This document shows, piece by piece, positions 1 to 8,604 of a stretch of 64,000 bases of DNA; the first letter of the stretch is position 1; every line of letters begins with the position of its first letter. A program made the position numbers and the translations under genes. The notes under the pieces were generated by a model that made no database searches, had not been told where the DNA came from, and saw nothing but the letters and a program-made list of their open reading frames with translations. The stretch comes from an uncultured Lachnospiraceae bacterium (GTDB lineage Bacteria; Bacillota; Clostridia; Lachnospirales; Lachnospiraceae): the NCBI GenBank assembly GCA_910587045.1, contig CAJULG010000002.1, positions 139,677-203,676 on the forward strand, read 5' to 3'.

Positions 1-1
1 C

Positions 2-172
2 AATTTTCAGGATTTTTATGATTTTGACGGGTTTGTATTGCGGGAAGAGGACTTCAATAACCGCAGGCGGACCGGCTATTATGGAACCGGCACCATAATC
101 TATGAGCGCTGGATACAGACAGACATTCCTACTGCCATTCGAATCTTTGAACTGCAGCAGGAAGGCGAATAG
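2..172 (+). CDS. 3' end of an unidentified protein (partial)
   Basis: An open frame enters from the left edge and ends at TAG 170-172, giving 56 residues. The C-terminus is rich in aromatic and charged residues (segments such as FYDFDGF and IYERWIQTD). It ends 21 bases before the likely start of the next gene, so the two are probably co-transcribed. I do not recognise the family from this fragment; co-directional placement next to a glycosyltransferase weakly suggests a cell-envelope gene. Confidence 0.55.
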   Translation, partial: NFQDFYDFDGFVLREEDFNNRRRTGYYGTGTIIYERWIQTDIPTAIRIFELQQEGE

Positions 173-193
173 GGAAGAATACGAGGTATGACG

Positions 194-1231
194 ATGAAGA
201 TAGATCAGGTGATGATAATCATACCGGCTTATAATCCGGATGAAAAACTGGTAACCTTAGTCAGTGACTTGAATAAAAAGGGATTTGAAAATATAATATG
301 TGTGAATGACGGGAGCAGCAGTTCCGGCATATTCAGGGAAATTTCAGATCGTTGTACCGTTCTGGAGCATGACAGGAATTACGGGAAAGGACATGCTCTG
401 AAGACAGCGTTTCGTTATATACTGGAGGATTGTGAAGCGATTCAATACTGTATCACGGTTGATGCGGATGGTCAGCATGATATTCCATCCATCATGAAGT
501 GCCTGGAAGCAGTGCCGGCAGATGATAAGGAATCTTTTCTGCTGCTCGGGAGCAGGGAGATCCGGGAGACGGAGGGGCAGAAGATACCGCTCCGGAGCCG
601 CTTTGGAAACGCAGTGACCAGGCTGGTAACACAGGTGTTGTGCGGGTTTCATATATCAGATACCCAGACCGGATTACGGGTATGCTCTGCTGATCTGCTT
701 CCTATGCTTTTAAAAGTAGAAGGAGAGCGGTATGAGTATGAGATGAATATGCTCTTTGATATGAAGAAGGCAGGTATCCGTCTTATGGAAGTACCGATCG
801 AGACGATCTATGAGGATGGCAATAAATCCTCCCATTTTCATCCGATCCGGGATTCCATCCGGATCTATTATACCATCATAAAATATCTTCTTGTATCTAT
901 ATTCTCTGTTCTGATCGATTACGGACTGTTTATGCTCCTGATGTATATGGTACATGGCGTATGGATCGCAACTTATGGAGCCAGGCTTTGTTCATCCGTT
1001 GTCAATTTTGTTCTGAACCGAAGCTTTGTATTCCGGGCAGAGAAGAAGCATCTAGTAAGGCAGATCGTTCTGTATTATATACAGGTGGTCGTCATTGCCG
1101 GGCTGTCTGCCGCCTGTGTTGCCGGTCTGAAAATGCTTGTTCCGGAGCATGTTCTGCTTTGTAAGATAGTAGTGGATACACTGCTGTTTCTCTTAAATTA
1201 TTTCTTGCAGAAAAAATTTATCTTTCGATAA
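194..1231 (+). CDS. GT2 family glycosyltransferase fused to GtrA-like membrane domain
   Basis: Bifunctional envelope protein. The N-terminal GT-A glycosyltransferase domain (about residues 5-215) begins with VMIIIPAYNPDE and carries the metal-binding DADGQHD near residue 90, as in polyprenyl-phosphate hexose synthases. From about residue 225 the protein is hydrophobic, with four predicted membrane helices and the SSVVNFVLNRSFVF signature of GtrA proteins, which are thought to help move lipid-linked sugars across the membrane. ATG occurs at 188 and 194; the GAGG at 183-186 is a proper 7 bases from 194 but touches 188, so 194 is chosen. The transferred sugar cannot be read from sequence. Confidence 0.85.
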   Translation: MKIDQVMIIIPAYNPDEKLVTLVSDLNKKGFENIICVNDGSSSSGIFREISDRCTVLEHDRNYGKGHALKTAFRYILEDCEAIQYCITVDADGQHDIPSIMKCLEAVPADDKESFLLLGSREIRETEGQKIPLRSRFGNAVTRLVTQVLCGFHISDTQTGLRVCSADLLPMLLKVEGERYEYEMNMLFDMKKAGIRLMEVPIETIYEDGNKSSHFHPIRDSIRIYYTIIKYLLVSIFSVLIDYGLFMLLMYMVHGVWIATYGARLCSSVVNFVLNRSFVFRAEKKHLVRQIVLYYIQVVVIAGLSAACVAGLKMLVPEHVLLCKIVVDTLLFLLNYFLQKKFIFR

Positions 1232-1239
1232 AAATTCCC

Positions 1240-1268
1240 TTGACAAAGGTTATGGGGAGTGTTAAGTT
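1240..1268 (+). promoter_or_regulatory. sigma-A promoter of the hrcA-dnaK operon
   Basis: A perfect -35 TTGACA at 1240-1245 is followed after 17 bases by a weaker -10 (TAAGTT, 1263-1268). The CIRCE operator begins 11 bases further on, the usual place for HrcA to block transcription. Confidence 0.65.
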
Positions 1269-1279
1269 ATACCTAGATG

Positions 1280-1306
1280 TTAGCACTCAGAATAAACGAG
1301 TGCTAA
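1280..1306 (+). promoter_or_regulatory. CIRCE operator (HrcA binding site)
   Basis: Perfect inverted repeat TTAGCACTC (1280-1288), nine-base spacer, GAGTGCTAA (1298-1306). This equals the CIRCE consensus, bound by the HrcA repressor encoded immediately downstream, so the heat-shock operon is autoregulated through HrcA and, by family knowledge, GroEL. No second CIRCE was seen in the window. Confidence 0.95.
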
Positions 1307-1358
1307 TAATCCCCGAAAAGAGGATCTGAAACAGCATTTTCGAAGAAAGGGTGATTGC

Positions 1359-2399
1359 ATGGGGCAGTTAAGCGAACGAAAGATGAAGATTCTTCAGGCT
1401 ATTGTCGCTAACTACCTGGAAACAGGTGAACCAGTAGGTTCTCGTACAATTTCAAAATATACGGATTTGAATCTGAGTTCTGCTACGATTCGAAATGAGA
1501 TGGCAGATCTGGAAGAAAGCGGTTACATTGAGCAGCCTCATACTTCTGCCGGCCGGATTCCGACGGATGCCGGCTATCGGGTCTATGTTGATCAGTTAAT
1601 GCTGGAGCGGGACAATGAAGTTGAAGAAATGCGGCAGGAGCGGGAAGGACTGTTAGAACGAGTGGATCGTATGGAGGTTATGCTGAAGCAGGTGGCAAAG
1701 GTGTTAGCCTATAATACGAATTATGCTACCATGATAACTGCACCTCAATATCAGGAGATCCGGGTAAAGTTCCTGCAATTAACCATGGTGGATGAGAGTC
1801 ATATCCTGGCAGTGATCGTGGTAGAGGGAAATGTGATCCGGAATCAGTTGATTCCGGTAGAGGAACCCCTTGCCAATGATGAGGTACTGAAACTCAGTAT
1901 TCTTATGAATTCCTTTTTGCAGGGAGCCGCACTGCGGGATATTAATCTTGAAATGATACAGACCATGAAGCAGCAGGCCGGTATCTATGCAGAGGTTTTG
2001 GACCGGATTCTGAACAGTGTGGTGGAGGCGGTCCGGTCTGCGGATGAACGACAGATCTATACCAGCGGAACCACCAATATTCTGAAATACCCTGAAATTG
2101 GAGATATTGAAAAGACCACTGGCTTGTTAGAAGCCTTTGAAGAGAAGAAGATACTGAACCAGCTGGCAGATGAAACCCTGAATCATGAGGATAAGGGAAT
2201 ACAGGTATATATTGGTGATGAGGCTCCGGTTCAGAATATGAAGGACTTGAGTGTTGTAACAGCAACCTATGAATTACAGGAGGGCGCAAAGGGTACCATA
2301 GGCATTATCGGACCGAAGCGTATGGATTATAAAAAGGTGGTTAAGACGCTGAAGGAATTGACAGTAGAATTGGATGAAATATTCAATAAAAAGGAATAG
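1359..2399 (+). CDS. hrcA: Heat-inducible transcription repressor HrcA
   Basis: First gene of the CIRCE-controlled heat-shock operon; 346 residues, normal for HrcA. The N-terminal winged-helix domain (about residues 1-75) contains LQAIVANYLETGEPVGSRT and the strongly conserved SSATIRNEMADLEESGYIEQ followed by HTSAGRIPTDAGYR. The rest is the GAF-like dimerisation/inserted domain, ending in GTIGIIGPKRMDYKKVV, the usual HrcA C-terminal signature. It binds CIRCE and represses the operon under non-stress conditions. Start ATG 1359 has AAAGGG 1346-1351 upstream. grpE follows 24 bases later. Confidence 0.96.
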   Translation: MGQLSERKMKILQAIVANYLETGEPVGSRTISKYTDLNLSSATIRNEMADLEESGYIEQPHTSAGRIPTDAGYRVYVDQLMLERDNEVEEMRQEREGLLERVDRMEVMLKQVAKVLAYNTNYATMITAPQYQEIRVKFLQLTMVDESHILAVIVVEGNVIRNQLIPVEEPLANDEVLKLSILMNSFLQGAALRDINLEMIQTMKQQAGIYAEVLDRILNSVVEAVRSADERQIYTSGTTNILKYPEIGDIEKTTGLLEAFEEKKILNQLADETLNHEDKGIQVYIGDEAPVQNMKDLSVVTATYELQEGAKGTIGIIGPKRMDYKKVVKTLKELTVELDEIFNKKE

Positions 2400-2423
2400 G
2401 CAGGTAAAGGAGATGAGAATCGG

Positions 2424-3578
2424 ATGAATGAACTTCAAAAGGATTATTTTGAGAAGATGGCGAAGGAACAGGCAGAAGCAGAAGCGGCTGAGGAAGCAAG
2501 GCTGTTGGCAGTCATGGAGTCTGAGCGCAAAAAGGATGCGATCAAGCAGGAAATAGAAAAAAAGGCGAAAGCAGAAGCAGAACGGAAAGCAGAAGCAGAG
2601 GCGGTTGAGATCATTAACCGGGTGAAAGCAGAAATGGCAAGCAATAAGGCGAAGCAGGCGGCAGAAGCAAAGGCAGATTCAGAAGAGGCCGGTCCGAACG
2701 AATCAGAGACAGAAGGTGACCAGTCATCCGGAAAAGCCGAAGGGACAGCCGATAAGAAGAAGGCAATGTCGAAGGAAGGCAGGGAAAAGCCGAAAACCAA
2801 TTCACCTAAGGATATAGAACCAACGGAGGAGGCCAGAACCGGACCGCCGGAGGAGGAAGAGGAACGTAACATATACGAGCGGGAACCGGCAGGTGAGGCA
2901 TCTATGCCGAAGAAAGGACCGAAGTTTAAAAAGGGTAGCCGGAAAAGCGGAAGCGGAAGAGTACAATCAAAACCGCAGGAGGCGGCGGCTACGAATGATA
3001 AGGAAGAGAAAGCCGGAAAGAAGGATACTCAGACAGATCCGGAAGCGAAGCAGACGGATATCAGCCAGGATGCTGAGGCAGATGCAGAGGAGACAACCAA
3101 GAAGACGACACCAGAGAGCAAGGCAGCCTCTGACCGGGAGGCGAAGCTTCAGGAACTGGCAGAGGAATATCAGGATAAATATAAGCGTCTGCTGGCAGAA
3201 TTTGAAAATGCCAGAGCCAGAGAAGCAAAGGAAGCATCCCGTATGTATGATGTGGGAGCAAAGGCAGTGTTAGAAAAATTACTGCCGGTCGTAGATAATT
3301 TTGAACGGGCGATTCAGACCATACCGGAAGAGGATCGGGAACGTGCCTTTGAGCAGGGTGTGGATAAGATTTATAAGCAGATGATGACCGTTCTGGAAGA
3401 GATCGGCGTTCAGCCAATGAACGCAGAGGGTACTGAATTTAACCCGGATATGCATAATGCAGTCATGCATGTGGAGGATGAAGCATTTGGCGAAAACATT
3501 GTAGCCGAGGAAATGCAGAAGGGTTATATGTATAAGGAATCTGTACTGCGGTACAGTATGGTAAAAGTTGCAAATTAA
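2424..3578 (+). CDS. grpE: GrpE nucleotide exchange factor with long charged N-terminal extension
   Basis: The C-terminal ~150 residues (from about 235) are a standard GrpE: a coiled-coil entry (EEYQDKYKRLLAEFENARAR) and the beta-domain signature with NPDMHNAVMHVED and KGYMYKESVLRYSMVKVA at the end. It exchanges ADP for ATP on DnaK. The gene encodes 384 residues against about 180-220 for most GrpE proteins. The extra ~235 N-terminal residues are low-complexity, rich in Glu, Ala, Lys, Gln and Pro, and probably disordered or coiled. An AAAGGAG at 2406-2412 supports ATG 2424, and the frame is continuous into the GrpE core, so the extension looks translated. Confidence 0.93.
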   Translation: MNELQKDYFEKMAKEQAEAEAAEEARLLAVMESERKKDAIKQEIEKKAKAEAERKAEAEAVEIINRVKAEMASNKAKQAAEAKADSEEAGPNESETEGDQSSGKAEGTADKKKAMSKEGREKPKTNSPKDIEPTEEARTGPPEEEEERNIYEREPAGEASMPKKGPKFKKGSRKSGSGRVQSKPQEAAATNDKEEKAGKKDTQTDPEAKQTDISQDAEADAEETTKKTTPESKAASDREAKLQELAEEYQDKYKRLLAEFENARAREAKEASRMYDVGAKAVLEKLLPVVDNFERAIQTIPEEDRERAFEQGVDKIYKQMMTVLEEIGVQPMNAEGTEFNPDMHNAVMHVEDEAFGENIVAEEMQKGYMYKESVLRYSMVKVAN

Positions 3579-3596
3579 AAGTTGGAGGTAATGAAA

Positions 3597-5447
3597 ATGG
3601 GAAAGATTATTGGTATTGACTTAGGAACAACGAATTCATGTGTGGCAGTTATGGAAGGTGGTAAGCCGGTGGTCATCACGAATGCAGAGGGTGCAAGAAC
3701 GACGCCTTCCGTAGTAGCATTCACAAAGAACGGAGAGCGTGTGGTCGGTGAACCGGCAAAGCGTCAGGCGGTTACCAATGCGGATAAGACGATTTCTTCG
3801 ATCAAGCGGCATATGGGTAGCGATTATAAGGTAGGAATTGATGATAAGAAGTATTCTCCGCAGGAAATTTCTGCTATGGTATTGCAGAAATTGAAGGCGG
3901 ATGCGGAGAGTTACTTAGGGGAAAAGGTAACAGAGGCAGTTATCACAGTACCGGCATATTTTTCAGATTCTCAGCGGCAGGCAACCAAGGATGCAGGTAA
4001 GATCGCAGGTATGGATGTAAAGCGTATCATCAACGAGCCGACTGCTGCAGCACTTTCTTATGGTCTGGACAATGAGCGGGAACAGAAGATCATGGTATAC
4101 GATTTAGGTGGCGGTACCTTTGATGTATCCATCATTGAGATCGGCGACGGTGTTATTGAAGTACTGGCAACTGCCGGTGACAATAAGCTGGGTGGTGATG
4201 ACTTTGATAATGTGATCACGGATTATATGTTAAGTGAATTTAAGAATAAGGAAGGCGTGGACCTGTCCGGTGACAAGATGGCTATGCAGCGTCTGAAGGA
4301 AGCGGCAGAGAAGGCAAAGAAGGAGTTATCTGCTTCTACGACCACAAACATCAACCTTCCGTTCATTACTGCAACAGCAGAGGGGCCGAAGCACTTTGAT
4401 ATGGATCTGACAAGAGCAAAGTTCGATGAACTGACTGCTCATCTGGTAGACAGAACCTCCGGGCCGGTACAGACTGCATTGAAGGATGCAGGATTAAGTG
4501 CGGCAGAGCTGGATAAGGTGTTGCTGGTTGGTGGTTCCACCCGTATCATTGCAGTACAGGATATGGTTAAGAAATTAACCGGCAAGGAGCCATTTAAGGG
4601 AATCAATCCGGATGAGTGTGTTGCGATCGGTGCTTCCATTCAGGGTGGTAAGCTGGCAGGTGATGCCGGTGCCGGTGAAATCCTTCTGCTGGATGTCACC
4701 CCGTTAACACTTTCGATTGAGACCATGGGCGGTATTGCAACCCATCTGATCGAACGGAATACAACCATTCCGACGAAGAAGAGCCAGATCTTCTCTACTG
4801 CACAGGATAATCAGGATGCGGTGGATATCAATGTGGTACAGGGCGAGCGTCAGTTTGCCAGAGATAATAAGAGTTTAGGACGGTTCCGCTTAGATGGTAT
4901 CGCTCCCGCAAGACGTGGTGTGCCGCAGATCGAGGTTACCTTTGATATTGATGCAAACGGTATCGTAAATGTATCTGCCAAGGATTTAGGAACCGGAAGC
5001 GAGCAGCATATTACCATTACCTCCGGTACTTCCATGTCAGATGATGATATTGAAAAGGCAGTAAAGGAAGCAGCAGAATACGAGGCACAGGATAAGAAGC
5101 GTAAGGAAGGGATTGAGGCAAGGAATGATGCAGACTCTATGGTATTCCAGACCGAAAAGGCACTTGAGGATGTGGGTGATAAGCTGTCTGATTCCGATAA
5201 GTCTCAGGTACAGGCGGATCTGCAGGCATTAAAAGATCTGCTGGCCACAGCAGATGTTGAGAACCTGACAGATTCCCAGGTCGAGGATATAAAGGCCGGC
5301 AGAGAGAAGCTGATGAACAGTGCCCAGACCCTGTTCTCCAAGCTGTATGAGCAGAATGGTCCTGGAGCGAATGCCGGAACCGGAACCGGCAGTCCGGATT
5401 ATTCCGCTGACGGTGATGTGGTGGATGGCGATTACACAGAAGTGTAA
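3597..5447 (+). CDS. dnaK: Chaperone DnaK (Hsp70)
   Basis: Hsp70 ATPase chaperone of 616 residues. It begins with GKIIGIDLGTTNSCVAVMEG; further motifs are VITVPAYFSDSQRQATKDAG, INEPTAAALSYG, the phosphate-binding VYDLGGGTFDVSI, and LLVGGSTRI. The substrate-binding domain includes the linker LLLDVTPLTLSIET and the lid ends in an acidic tail. It works with GrpE and DnaJ from the same operon. Three starts compete (TTG 3582, ATG 3591, ATG 3597); the GGAGG at 3584-3588 is eight bases from 3597, which also gives the normal DnaK N-terminus. Confidence 0.98.
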   Translation: MGKIIGIDLGTTNSCVAVMEGGKPVVITNAEGARTTPSVVAFTKNGERVVGEPAKRQAVTNADKTISSIKRHMGSDYKVGIDDKKYSPQEISAMVLQKLKADAESYLGEKVTEAVITVPAYFSDSQRQATKDAGKIAGMDVKRIINEPTAAALSYGLDNEREQKIMVYDLGGGTFDVSIIEIGDGVIEVLATAGDNKLGGDDFDNVITDYMLSEFKNKEGVDLSGDKMAMQRLKEAAEKAKKELSASTTTNINLPFITATAEGPKHFDMDLTRAKFDELTAHLVDRTSGPVQTALKDAGLSAAELDKVLLVGGSTRIIAVQDMVKKLTGKEPFKGINPDECVAIGASIQGGKLAGDAGAGEILLLDVTPLTLSIETMGGIATHLIERNTTIPTKKSQIFSTAQDNQDAVDINVVQGERQFARDNKSLGRFRLDGIAPARRGVPQIEVTFDIDANGIVNVSAKDLGTGSEQHITITSGTSMSDDDIEKAVKEAAEYEAQDKKRKEGIEARNDADSMVFQTEKALEDVGDKLSDSDKSQVQADLQALKDLLATADVENLTDSQVEDIKAGREKLMNSAQTLFSKLYEQNGPGANAGTGTGSPDYSADGDVVDGDYTEV

Positions 5448-5477
5448 TAACAGATAGAAAGAAAGATACCCGTTGCA

Positions 5478-5523
5478 GAGGCGCGCAAGGATGTGATATG
5501 ATGTATTGCAGAATGCGCGCCTC
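5478..5523 (+). repeat. GC-rich inverted repeat between dnaK and dnaJ
   Basis: GAGGCGCGCA (5478-5487) and its exact reverse complement TGCGCGCCTC (5514-5523) flank a 26-base loop. No T-run follows, so it is not a normal intrinsic terminator. It may be a processing or partial-attenuation stem that sets dnaK above dnaJ. Confidence 0.7.
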
Positions 5524-5575
5524 GCAGTGGGATGGCGTTTCATTCCTAATTAAAGTATAAGTACAGGTGAAAGCA

Positions 5576-6745
5576 ATGGCAGATAAAAGAGATTATTATG
5601 AAGTCCTTGGTGTTCAGAAGGGTGCCACGGACGCAGATTTAAAAAAGGCTTATCGTGTATTGGCAAAAAAGTATCATCCGGATATGAATCCCGGTGATGC
5701 AGAGGCAGAAGCGAAATTCAAGGAAGCATCAGAGGCTTATGAGGTATTAAGCGATCCGGAGAAGCGGGCAAGGTACGACCAGTTTGGCCATGCGGCATTT
5801 GAACAGGGCGGCGGACCTGGCGGCTTCGAGGGCGGTTTTGGTTTTGACATGAATGATATGGGAGATATCTTCGGAGATATCTTTGGCGATATGTTTGGCG
5901 GCGGACGGAGCAGCAGGCAGTCTAACGGGCCGATCAAGGGGCAGAACATTAAGACGACCGTTCGGGTGAAGTTTGAAGAGGCGGTATTTGGTACACAGAA
6001 GGAGTTAGAGCTTCCATTAAAGGATGAGTGTGAAGTATGTCACGGTTCCGGCGCGCAGCCGGGGCATAGTCCGGAGACCTGTCCGAAATGTAATGGTAAA
6101 GGACAGGTGGTTACCACCTCTCAGTCTTTGTTTGGCGTAGTGCGAAGTGCAACGATCTGCCCGGAATGCTCCGGAAGCGGTAAAGTTATCCGGTTCAAGT
6201 GCAGCCACTGTGCAGGTACCGGTTATGTTAAGAGCAAGAAGAAGATTCAGGTTGTGGTGCCTGCCGGAATTGATAACGGACAGAGTATCCGGATCCGCAG
6301 TAAGGGTGAGCCGGGCCTGAACGGAGGAGAGCGTGGAGATCTGCTTGTATCTGTATTAGTAGATAAACATCCAAAGTTCCAGCGTCAGGATTATGATCTG
6401 TATTCCTCGGAACCGATCACGTTTACACAGGCAGCCCTTGGCGGTACGATTCAGATTAATACCATAGACGGACTTACAGATTATACGATCAGTCCGGGAA
6501 CGCAGACGGATACCCGGATTACGTTAAAGGGGAAGGGAGTTCCAACCCTCCGGAATAAGAATGTCCGTGGCAATCATTATGTAACGCTTGTAGTTCAGGT
6601 GCCGGATAAGCTGAATGCAGAGCAGACAGAGATCCTGAAGCAGTATGATGCAGCTACCGGATCTACAACCCGGCGTTCTACGGACTCTGGCGGCTTTAGC
6701 TTTGGCGAACATAAGAAAAAAGGATTTGGCGGCAAGAAAAAATGA
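5576..6745 (+). CDS. dnaJ: Chaperone DnaJ (Hsp40)
   Basis: Type I Hsp40 co-chaperone, 389 residues. The J domain (residues 1-70) carries the HPD motif (KKYHPDMNPGD) that stimulates DnaK. A Gly/Phe-rich stretch follows (FGFDMNDMGDIFGDIFGDMF), then the four CxxCxGxG zinc repeats (CEVCHGSG, CPKCNGKG, CPECSGSG, CSHCAGTG) and the C-terminal substrate domains. A GTG at 5567 is in frame, but AGGTG at 5565-5569 with ATG 5576 gives the standard start MADKRDYYEVLG. The stop overlaps the ATG of prmA (ATGA), indicating translational coupling. Confidence 0.97.
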   Translation: MADKRDYYEVLGVQKGATDADLKKAYRVLAKKYHPDMNPGDAEAEAKFKEASEAYEVLSDPEKRARYDQFGHAAFEQGGGPGGFEGGFGFDMNDMGDIFGDIFGDMFGGGRSSRQSNGPIKGQNIKTTVRVKFEEAVFGTQKELELPLKDECEVCHGSGAQPGHSPETCPKCNGKGQVVTTSQSLFGVVRSATICPECSGSGKVIRFKCSHCAGTGYVKSKKKIQVVVPAGIDNGQSIRIRSKGEPGLNGGERGDLLVSVLVDKHPKFQRQDYDLYSSEPITFTQAALGGTIQINTIDGLTDYTISPGTQTDTRITLKGKGVPTLRNKNVRGNHYVTLVVQVPDKLNAEQTEILKQYDAATGSTTRRSTDSGGFSFGEHKKKGFGGKKK

Positions 6746-7725
6746 TCTGGAAGAAATTAACCATAGAAACGACTACGGAAGCAGTCGATATGATCAGCTA
6801 TACCCTCGGCGAATTAGGCGTCGAGGGTATTGAGGTTGAGGACAAGATTCCATTATCAGAGGAGGACCGGAAAGCAATGTTTATTGATATTCTGCCGGAG
6901 CTGCCGGAGGATGACGGGGTTGCTCTCATTTCCTGTTATATTGACGACCCGGATAGGGATGTTGGAGCATTTGTAAAACAGTTACAGGAAGAACTGGAGC
7001 AGATACGACAGTTTATGGATATCGGCATAGGAACGATAACGGTTGGAGAGACAGAGGATAAGGACTGGATCAACAACTGGAAGGAATACTTCCATCCCTT
7101 CCGGCTGGAGAATATCCTGATAAAACCAACCTGGATCGATGCTGCAGAGGTGGAGAAGCAGCCCGGAGATATTATGGTAGAGATCGATCCGGGGACTGCA
7201 TTTGGAACCGGAGCGCATGAAACAACAAAGCTCTGTATTGCCCAGCTCAGAAAATATCTGAATGGCCGGCAGGAAGTATTCGACGTGGGCTGCGGAAGCG
7301 GAATCCTTTCCATAATCGCAGTGAAGCTGGGAGCAAGGCAGGTATTTGGCATGGATATCGATCCGCTGGCAGTGGAAGCCAGTTATGAGAATATCGCAGT
7401 GAATCATATCAGCAGAGAGCAGGCAGTTTTTGTACAGGGAAATCTGCTGGAGGAGAGTGATCCGTCTGCACTGATATCAGCAGGCAGGCTGGAAAAGCAG
7501 TATGACATTGTAGTTGCAAACATACTGGCGGATGTGATCATTCCGTTATCAGCAAAGGTAGGACAATATCTGAAACCGGAGGGAATCTTCATTGCTTCCG
7601 GTATCATCAATACAAAGGAAGGAGCAGTTCGGGAGGCATTGACGGCTCAGGGATTTCAAATAATAGAGACCACTTATATGAAAGACTGGGTCTGCATGAC
7701 TGCACAGCTTCTAAGGAGGAAATAA
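6742..7725 (+). CDS. prmA: Ribosomal protein L11 methyltransferase PrmA
   Basis: SAM-dependent methyltransferase that trimethylates ribosomal protein L11; 327 residues. The substrate-recognition domain is N-terminal, followed by the PrmA signature GTAFGTGAHETTKLC and SAM motif I VFDVGCGSGILSIIAVKLGA, with FGMDIDPLAVEAS and VVANILADVIIPL as later Rossmann motifs. It overlaps dnaJ by 4 bases. The dnaJ-prmA-rsmE order is a common Firmicutes arrangement. Confidence 0.95.
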   Translation: MIWKKLTIETTTEAVDMISYTLGELGVEGIEVEDKIPLSEEDRKAMFIDILPELPEDDGVALISCYIDDPDRDVGAFVKQLQEELEQIRQFMDIGIGTITVGETEDKDWINNWKEYFHPFRLENILIKPTWIDAAEVEKQPGDIMVEIDPGTAFGTGAHETTKLCIAQLRKYLNGRQEVFDVGCGSGILSIIAVKLGARQVFGMDIDPLAVEASYENIAVNHISREQAVFVQGNLLEESDPSALISAGRLEKQYDIVVANILADVIIPLSAKVGQYLKPEGIFIASGIINTKEGAVREALTAQGFQIIETTYMKDWVCMTAQLLRRK

Positions 7726-7731
7726 CAGGAC

Positions 7732-8511
7732 ATGTATCGTTTTTTTGTGGAACCGGAGGCCTGTAAGGGAGAAACCATCCGAATATCCGGTTCTGATCGG
7801 AATCATATGAAGAATGTACTCCGCCTGAGGATCGGAGAGCAGGTAACCGTCAGTGATGGAACGGATCGGGAATACATCTGTGAAATTCAGGAATACGATA
7901 GCTCCGAGGCCATTATGAAGATTGTAGATATCCTGGGCTGCAGTGCAGAGCTTCCTACGGAGATCACTCTGTATCAGGGACTTCCCAAAGCAGAGAAATT
8001 AGAACTGATCATCCAGAAGGCAGTGGAACTGGGAGCTGTTCGTATTGTCCCGGTCATGACAAAACGTTCTGTTGTGAAACTGGATGAAAAGAAGGCGGCA
8101 AAGAGAGTGGAACGATATAATACCATTGCCCGAAGTGCGGCCAAGCAGTCGAAGCGGAGCAGGATACCGGTGGTTGACCGGATCATGAGCTTTACGGAAG
8201 CACTGGAGGATGCAAAAGGCCTGGATATGAATCTGATTCCCTATGAGGAGGCAGAGGGAATAGAATATTCTCGGATGGTACTGCGTCAGGTGTCGGGGAA
8301 AAAATCTTTGGGAATATTTATAGGGCCGGAAGGCGGCTTTGAACAACAGGAGGTTGAGGCTGCAAAAGCAATGGGTGCGGAGTGTATCACGCTTGGGCAT
8401 CGGATTCTTCGGACAGAGACAGCCGGAATCGCATTGCTTTCCATTCTGATGTTTTCATTAGAGCAGGATGACAGGAATCCGGAAAAGAGAAGCAGTGGCC
8501 AGAAAGATTGA
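7732..8511 (+). CDS. rsmE: 16S rRNA m3U1498 methyltransferase RsmE
   Basis: SPOUT-class RNA methyltransferase, 259 residues, methylating U1498 of 16S rRNA. The N-terminal PUA-like part contains SDRNHMKNVLRLRIGE; the SPOUT knot has GLPKAEKLELIIQKAVELGA, FIGPEGGFEQQEVEAAK and the SAM-binding LGHRILRTETAGIALLS. AAGGAGG upstream, within the end of prmA six bases before, supports the start. Last gene of the heat-shock operon. No clear terminator was seen after it. Confidence 0.95.
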   Translation: MYRFFVEPEACKGETIRISGSDRNHMKNVLRLRIGEQVTVSDGTDREYICEIQEYDSSEAIMKIVDILGCSAELPTEITLYQGLPKAEKLELIIQKAVELGAVRIVPVMTKRSVVKLDEKKAAKRVERYNTIARSAAKQSKRSRIPVVDRIMSFTEALEDAKGLDMNLIPYEEAEGIEYSRMVLRQVSGKKSLGIFIGPEGGFEQQEVEAAKAMGAECITLGHRILRTETAGIALLSILMFSLEQDDRNPEKRSSGQKD

Positions 8512-8536
8512 ATGAAATGCGTGAGTTTAGTATAGA
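8508..8536 (+). promoter_or_regulatory. Possible promoter of the cysteine desulfurase gene
   Basis: TTGAAT (8508-8513), 17-base spacer, TATAGA (8531-8536), about 70 bases before the start codon. Spacing is ideal but the -10 is only 4/6, and it overlaps the rsmE stop. Confidence 0.35.
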
Positions 8537-8604
8537 TAGAAGAATAAGGTGGAAAAATAAGGATAACAGAGCAAGACTCTGAACGTGAGGAGTAGGAAAG
8601 CAGA

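Noticed and set aside
2444..2872. 142-residue minus-strand ORF in grpE
   Set aside because: A Ser/Ala/Phe-rich shadow of the low-complexity Glu/Ala/Lys codons of grpE; no ribosome site or promoter.
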